DNA from: Owenweeksia sp.
GTDB lineage: Bacteria > Bacteroidota > Bacteroidia > Flavobacteriales > Schleiferiaceae
Length of the DNA: 64,000 nucleotides
Direction of reading: 5' to 3'
Assembly: GCA_002695025.1 (NCBI GenBank)
Contig: NZNV01000007.1
Location: 62,001 to 126,000 of the forward strand
The stretch's first letter is position 1, and each line of letters starts with the position of its first letter. Positions 61,222 through 64,000 of this stretch are shown here, piece by piece. The translations under genes and the position numbers were made by a program. The notes beneath the pieces are model-generated. The model was not told where the DNA came from and ran no database searches. It saw only the letters and a list, made by a program, of their open reading frames with translations.

Positions 61222-62709
61222 ATGATTACCAGAAAAATCACCACCCTCGTCCTTTCGTTCAGCTTCTCCATCGTGGGCATGGGTGCAAAAGCACAAACAC
61301 AAAAAGGAGTGGATATTGATGGAGAAACCTCAGGTGACCGCTCCGGTTCTGCTGTAAGTATGCCCGATGCCAATACGGTGGCTATAGGTGCACCAAAAAA
61401 TGATGGGAATGGTGGAAATGCCGGGCAGGTGAGAATATACGAATGGTCTGGCAGCTCCTGGACACAAAAAGGAGCAGACCTGGATGGGGAAGCAGCCGGT
61501 GACTTGTTCGGCAGCTCCGTAAGCATGCCTGACGCCAATACCGTAGCGGTTGGCGCCCCTGAAAATGATGGCAATGGTACCGTAGCCGGTCATGTACGTG
61601 TTTTTGAATGGAATGGTACTGTATGGTCACAAAAAGGGAGCGATATTGATGGTGATGTGCCTACTCAAACCTTTGGCGATCTTTTCGGGAGTTCTGTAAG
61701 CATGCCCACTGCCAACACGGTGGCTGTAGGAGCACCCTGGAATGCGGCAAATGGTATCTGGACCGGCCTGGTTAGAATTTTTGACTGGGATGGCACTGCC
61801 TGGACTCAAAGAGGCCTGGATATTCATGATGGTATTGCTACTCTTTCAGGAATCAGGGTTTGCATGCCGGATGTGAATACCGTGGCTATTGCTTCGCAGG
61901 GAGGTTCCTCAAACGCAGGTCATGTGCGCATCTTTACCTGGGATGGCACCGCGTGGGCGCAAAAGGGAAATAACATTGTAGGAGAAACAGGCGGAGATCA
62001 ATCCGGGAACTCTATTAGCATGCCGGATGCCAATACCATTGCCATTGGCACTACTGATAATGATGGCGTAGCTCCGGATGCCGGACACGTACGAATATTT
62101 ACCTGGGATGGTACTGCATGGACACAAAAAGGCAGTGATATTGATGGTGAAGCTCAGGGAGACAAATCGGGAGTTTCGGCTAGCATGGGCGATGCCAATA
62201 CCATTGCTATCGGTGCCTCTTTAAATGATGATAACGGTTCTCAGTCAGGACATGTACGTATCTACAACTGGAATGGTACCGATTGGGTGCGCTCCGGTTC
62301 GGATATAGACGGTGAGGCTGCCAATGACCAGTCCGGGTATGCTGTATCCATGCCTGATGCCAATACAGTAGCCATCGGTGCCATACAGAATGACGGTGGT
62401 GGAAACGAGGCCGGACACGTCCGGATATATACGGTAGATAATGGCGTTTCGGTAAAGGAAACGGCCTTTATCCAAAACATCCAAGCCTACCCCAACCCTA
62501 CTTCAGGCGTACTGGAGGTACAACTGGGTCACAAATACCCTCTGCTGAACGTAAGCCTGAAAACAATAAACGGTAGTCTGGTCAGGCATTATACCTTCAA
62601 AAACAGCGATACATTCACTATAGATATGGAAGGACCTGCAGGGGTTTACTTCCTGCAAATAGCAAATGAAAGAAACCACCAACAAACCTTTAAAGTAGTA
62701 AAACACTAG
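61222..62709 (+). CDS. Seven-repeat beta-propeller-like protein with T9SS type A CTD
   Basis: This 495-residue protein has a signal peptide and seven tandem repeats of about 50-59 residues, each of the form QKGxDIDGE-GDxSGxxVSMPDANTVAIGA-NDGNG-AGHVRIYxWxGTxW. The fourth is shorter and most diverged. FG-GAP-like propeller blades fit this well, with the seventh closing the ring. The C-terminus (IQAYPNPTSGVLEVQLG, then GVYFLQIANE, then FKVVKH) is a type A T9SS sorting signal. It is thus a secreted or surface protein, perhaps binding Ca2+ or ligands. T9SS type A differs from the type B CTD of the adhesin above. Confidence 0.88.
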   Translation: MITRKITTLVLSFSFSIVGMGAKAQTQKGVDIDGETSGDRSGSAVSMPDANTVAIGAPKNDGNGGNAGQVRIYEWSGSSWTQKGADLDGEAAGDLFGSSVSMPDANTVAVGAPENDGNGTVAGHVRVFEWNGTVWSQKGSDIDGDVPTQTFGDLFGSSVSMPTANTVAVGAPWNAANGIWTGLVRIFDWDGTAWTQRGLDIHDGIATLSGIRVCMPDVNTVAIASQGGSSNAGHVRIFTWDGTAWAQKGNNIVGETGGDQSGNSISMPDANTIAIGTTDNDGVAPDAGHVRIFTWDGTAWTQKGSDIDGEAQGDKSGVSASMGDANTIAIGASLNDDNGSQSGHVRIYNWNGTDWVRSGSDIDGEAANDQSGYAVSMPDANTVAIGAIQNDGGGNEAGHVRIYTVDNGVSVKETAFIQNIQAYPNPTSGVLEVQLGHKYPLLNVSLKTINGSLVRHYTFKNSDTFTIDMEGPAGVYFLQIANERNHQQTFKVVKH

Positions 62710-62805
62710 AAGGCACTGCCATGGTACATTCACCTGGATTACATGGACCCTGGACCAATTCTATTAAGAAAAAGAAAAATATCGGGTATATGCTATTTTT
62801 CTGTT

Positions 62806-63846
62806 TTAGGGTTTAAACAGAGGGTTTGACACAAACTCTTTATCGGTAAGACTTTTCAGGAATATAACCAGATCCGTTTTTTCCGCTTCATTAAGTCCGA
62901 GAGGCCTTACCAGGCTGCTTTGGTTTGGATGAGCCTTGCCCCCTGAATTATAATGATCAACCACCTCCTGCAGGGTATGAAGACTTCCGTTATGCATATA
63001 AGGAGCCGTTAATTCAACATTGCGCAGGGAGGGAACCTTGAAAAGCGCTTCATCTTCTGATTTGCCTGTAAAACGCATTCGCCCGGGATCGTTATATTTC
63101 CTTTCCAGTCCATTATTCCGGAAGCTGTAATCCGTAAAATTAAAACCCCCATGGCAGGAGGAGCATTGTGTACGCTCACTAAAGAAAAGAGTCATACCTC
63201 TCCGGGCCGACTCGCTCAATGCTGCCTGGTTTCCCTGGTAATAGAACTGATCAAAAGGGCTGTTGCCACTTACCAGGGTTCGCTGGAAAGTACTGAGTGC
63301 ACGGGTAATTACATAAGGATCCGGTTCCCGCTTATAGGCTTCCCGGCTCATTTTCACATACACGCTGTCTTCCTTCAGCACTTTAGCAATGGTCAGAATA
63401 TCATGGGCAAATTCATTCTGCTCCTGTATGGGAACCAACACCTGCATCTCCAGGGTGGGCACGCTTCCTTCCCTCAGGTAGTACGGATGGTAGCCTACAT
63501 TAGCCAATGATGGCGCATTTCGTACCCCCGGCCGGCTCATAACTCCTGGACTGAAAGCCTTATCATCAGCAAAGGCCAGAGAAGCCTGATGACAGCTGGC
63601 GCAACTTAGCGTTCCATCTACCGAAAGCACAGGGTCATAAAACAATTTTTTCCCAAGCTGCCATCGCTGCACGGTCAATTCATTATCCTTCGGAAATGGC
63701 ATTTCCGGAAAACCCGGTGGAATGGTCAGTAAATCGGGCACCGGTTTCTCCGGGCCTTCAGTTTCACGACTGCAGGCATAGAGGAACAGCATGATGACCA
63801 AAGGCATCCATGCTGTTCCGGAATATGTAAAACCCTTCAAGCCCAT
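62806..63846 (-). CDS. Di-haem cytochrome c peroxidase (MauG/CcpA-type) lipoprotein
   Basis: This 346-residue protein begins with a lipoprotein signal (FLYAC, Cys25) and has two haem sites, CASCH (Cys82-His86) and CSSCH (Cys228-His232), in the usual order for bacterial di-haem peroxidases. TAPYMHNGSLHTLQEV near the end contains a candidate distal-ligand Met/His. It reduces peroxide in the periplasm. A second gene of the same family is directly upstream (stop at 63850), so the pair is one operon. Confidence 0.9.
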   Translation of the reverse strand: MGLKGFTYSGTAWMPLVIMLFLYACSRETEGPEKPVPDLLTIPPGFPEMPFPKDNELTVQRWQLGKKLFYDPVLSVDGTLSCASCHQASLAFADDKAFSPGVMSRPGVRNAPSLANVGYHPYYLREGSVPTLEMQVLVPIQEQNEFAHDILTIAKVLKEDSVYVKMSREAYKREPDPYVITRALSTFQRTLVSGNSPFDQFYYQGNQAALSESARRGMTLFFSERTQCSSCHGGFNFTDYSFRNNGLERKYNDPGRMRFTGKSEDEALFKVPSLRNVELTAPYMHNGSLHTLQEVVDHYNSGGKAHPNQSSLVRPLGLNEAEKTDLVIFLKSLTDKEFVSNPLFKP

Positions 63847-63849
63847 TCC

Positions 63850-64000
63850 CTATTCAAAAGGGTTGCTGTACTCAGGGTTAGTAAGAAGAATTTCGTCCGT
63901 TAAGGTCTTCAGGAAGCTCACCAGGTCCGCCTGATCCTGGGCGGTTAATTTAAGGCCACCTGAAACCCGGGTGTATTCCAGTGCCGGATCAACGGTAGCA
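63850..64000 (-). CDS. Second di-haem cytochrome c peroxidase, C-terminal fragment (5' end outside window)
   Basis: Only the last ~49 codons are inside the window. They read ALEYTRVSGGLKLTAQDQ then DLVSFLKTLTDEILLTNPEYSN and a TAG stop. The same end pattern (LGLNEAEKTDLVIFLKSLTD) closes the gene at 62806, so this is a paralogue. Its stop is 3 bases before the start of the downstream gene. Confidence 0.8.
   Translation of the reverse strand, partial: ATVDPALEYTRVSGGLKLTAQDQADLVSFLKTLTDEILLTNPEYSNPFE

Overview
The window looks like a chromosomal segment from a member of the Bacteroidota, most likely the Flavobacteriia. The evidence is a type IX secretion (T9SS) surface-adhesin operon (PorP/SprF protein, OmpA/PD40 protein and a giant adhesin with a gliding-motility-type C-terminal domain), a second protein with a type A T9SS sorting domain, LruC and DUF2141 proteins, and at least one promoter -7 element of the TAnnTTTG type. 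There are no rRNA genes, CRISPR arrays or complete prophages. Two valine tRNA genes are present.

Layout. 1-2296 is the 3' part of a large GC-rich AAA-type ATPase gene cut by the window edge. 2499-4322 is an AT-rich three-gene insert led by a SIR2-like protein. 4323-5955 is repeat-dense and carries a REP-associated tyrosine transposase flanked by its own palindromes. 5956-12787 holds a metzincin-type protease with thrombospondin type 3 repeats, a small DoxX/AraC operon, and more dispersed repeats. 12788-17755 holds small secreted proteins, an AraC-redoxin-DUF2141 operon and a DUF5694 lipoprotein. 18073-27773 is the most unusual stretch: proteins without signal peptides that include a LecA-like lectin-fold candidate, a 1,108-residue protein of unknown kind, a tail-fibre-like protein with an internal duplication, and a tandem pair of PixA/AidA-like proteins. 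27853-36898 is accessory: two TetR circuits with readable operators, a methyltransferase next to a 2-oxoglutarate oxygenase, a GH53 galactanase lipoprotein and two gene relics. 37126-46009 is a mixed core and accessory segment (carbamoyltransferase, LruC protein, TrhA, RNA ligase-like protein, spermidine synthase-like protein, SDR). 46506-54535 holds the tRNAs and the T9SS adhesin operon. 54786-64000 holds a DUF481 protein, a two-component system with a TPR sensor, a seven-repeat propeller protein with a T9SS tail, and two di-haem peroxidases.

How genes work together. The adhesin 49670-54535, the PorP/SprF protein and the OmpA/PD40 protein form one tight minus-strand operon that fits export and anchoring of a type B CTD protein. 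The TetR at 32344 and the SDR at 32998 share three copies of one 14-bp operator, and the TetR at 27853 and the alpha/beta hydrolase at 28517 share a perfect 13-bp inverted repeat, so both regulators can be matched to targets from sequence alone. The NarL-type regulator (57583) and TPR histidine kinase (58217) are one base apart.

The best candidate for an undescribed system is 18073-27773 (core 20270-27773). Several intergenic regions carry members of degenerate repeat families, including two 187-bp copies of one element 4.2 kb apart. All functional calls are from motif recognition by eye; no database search was possible.
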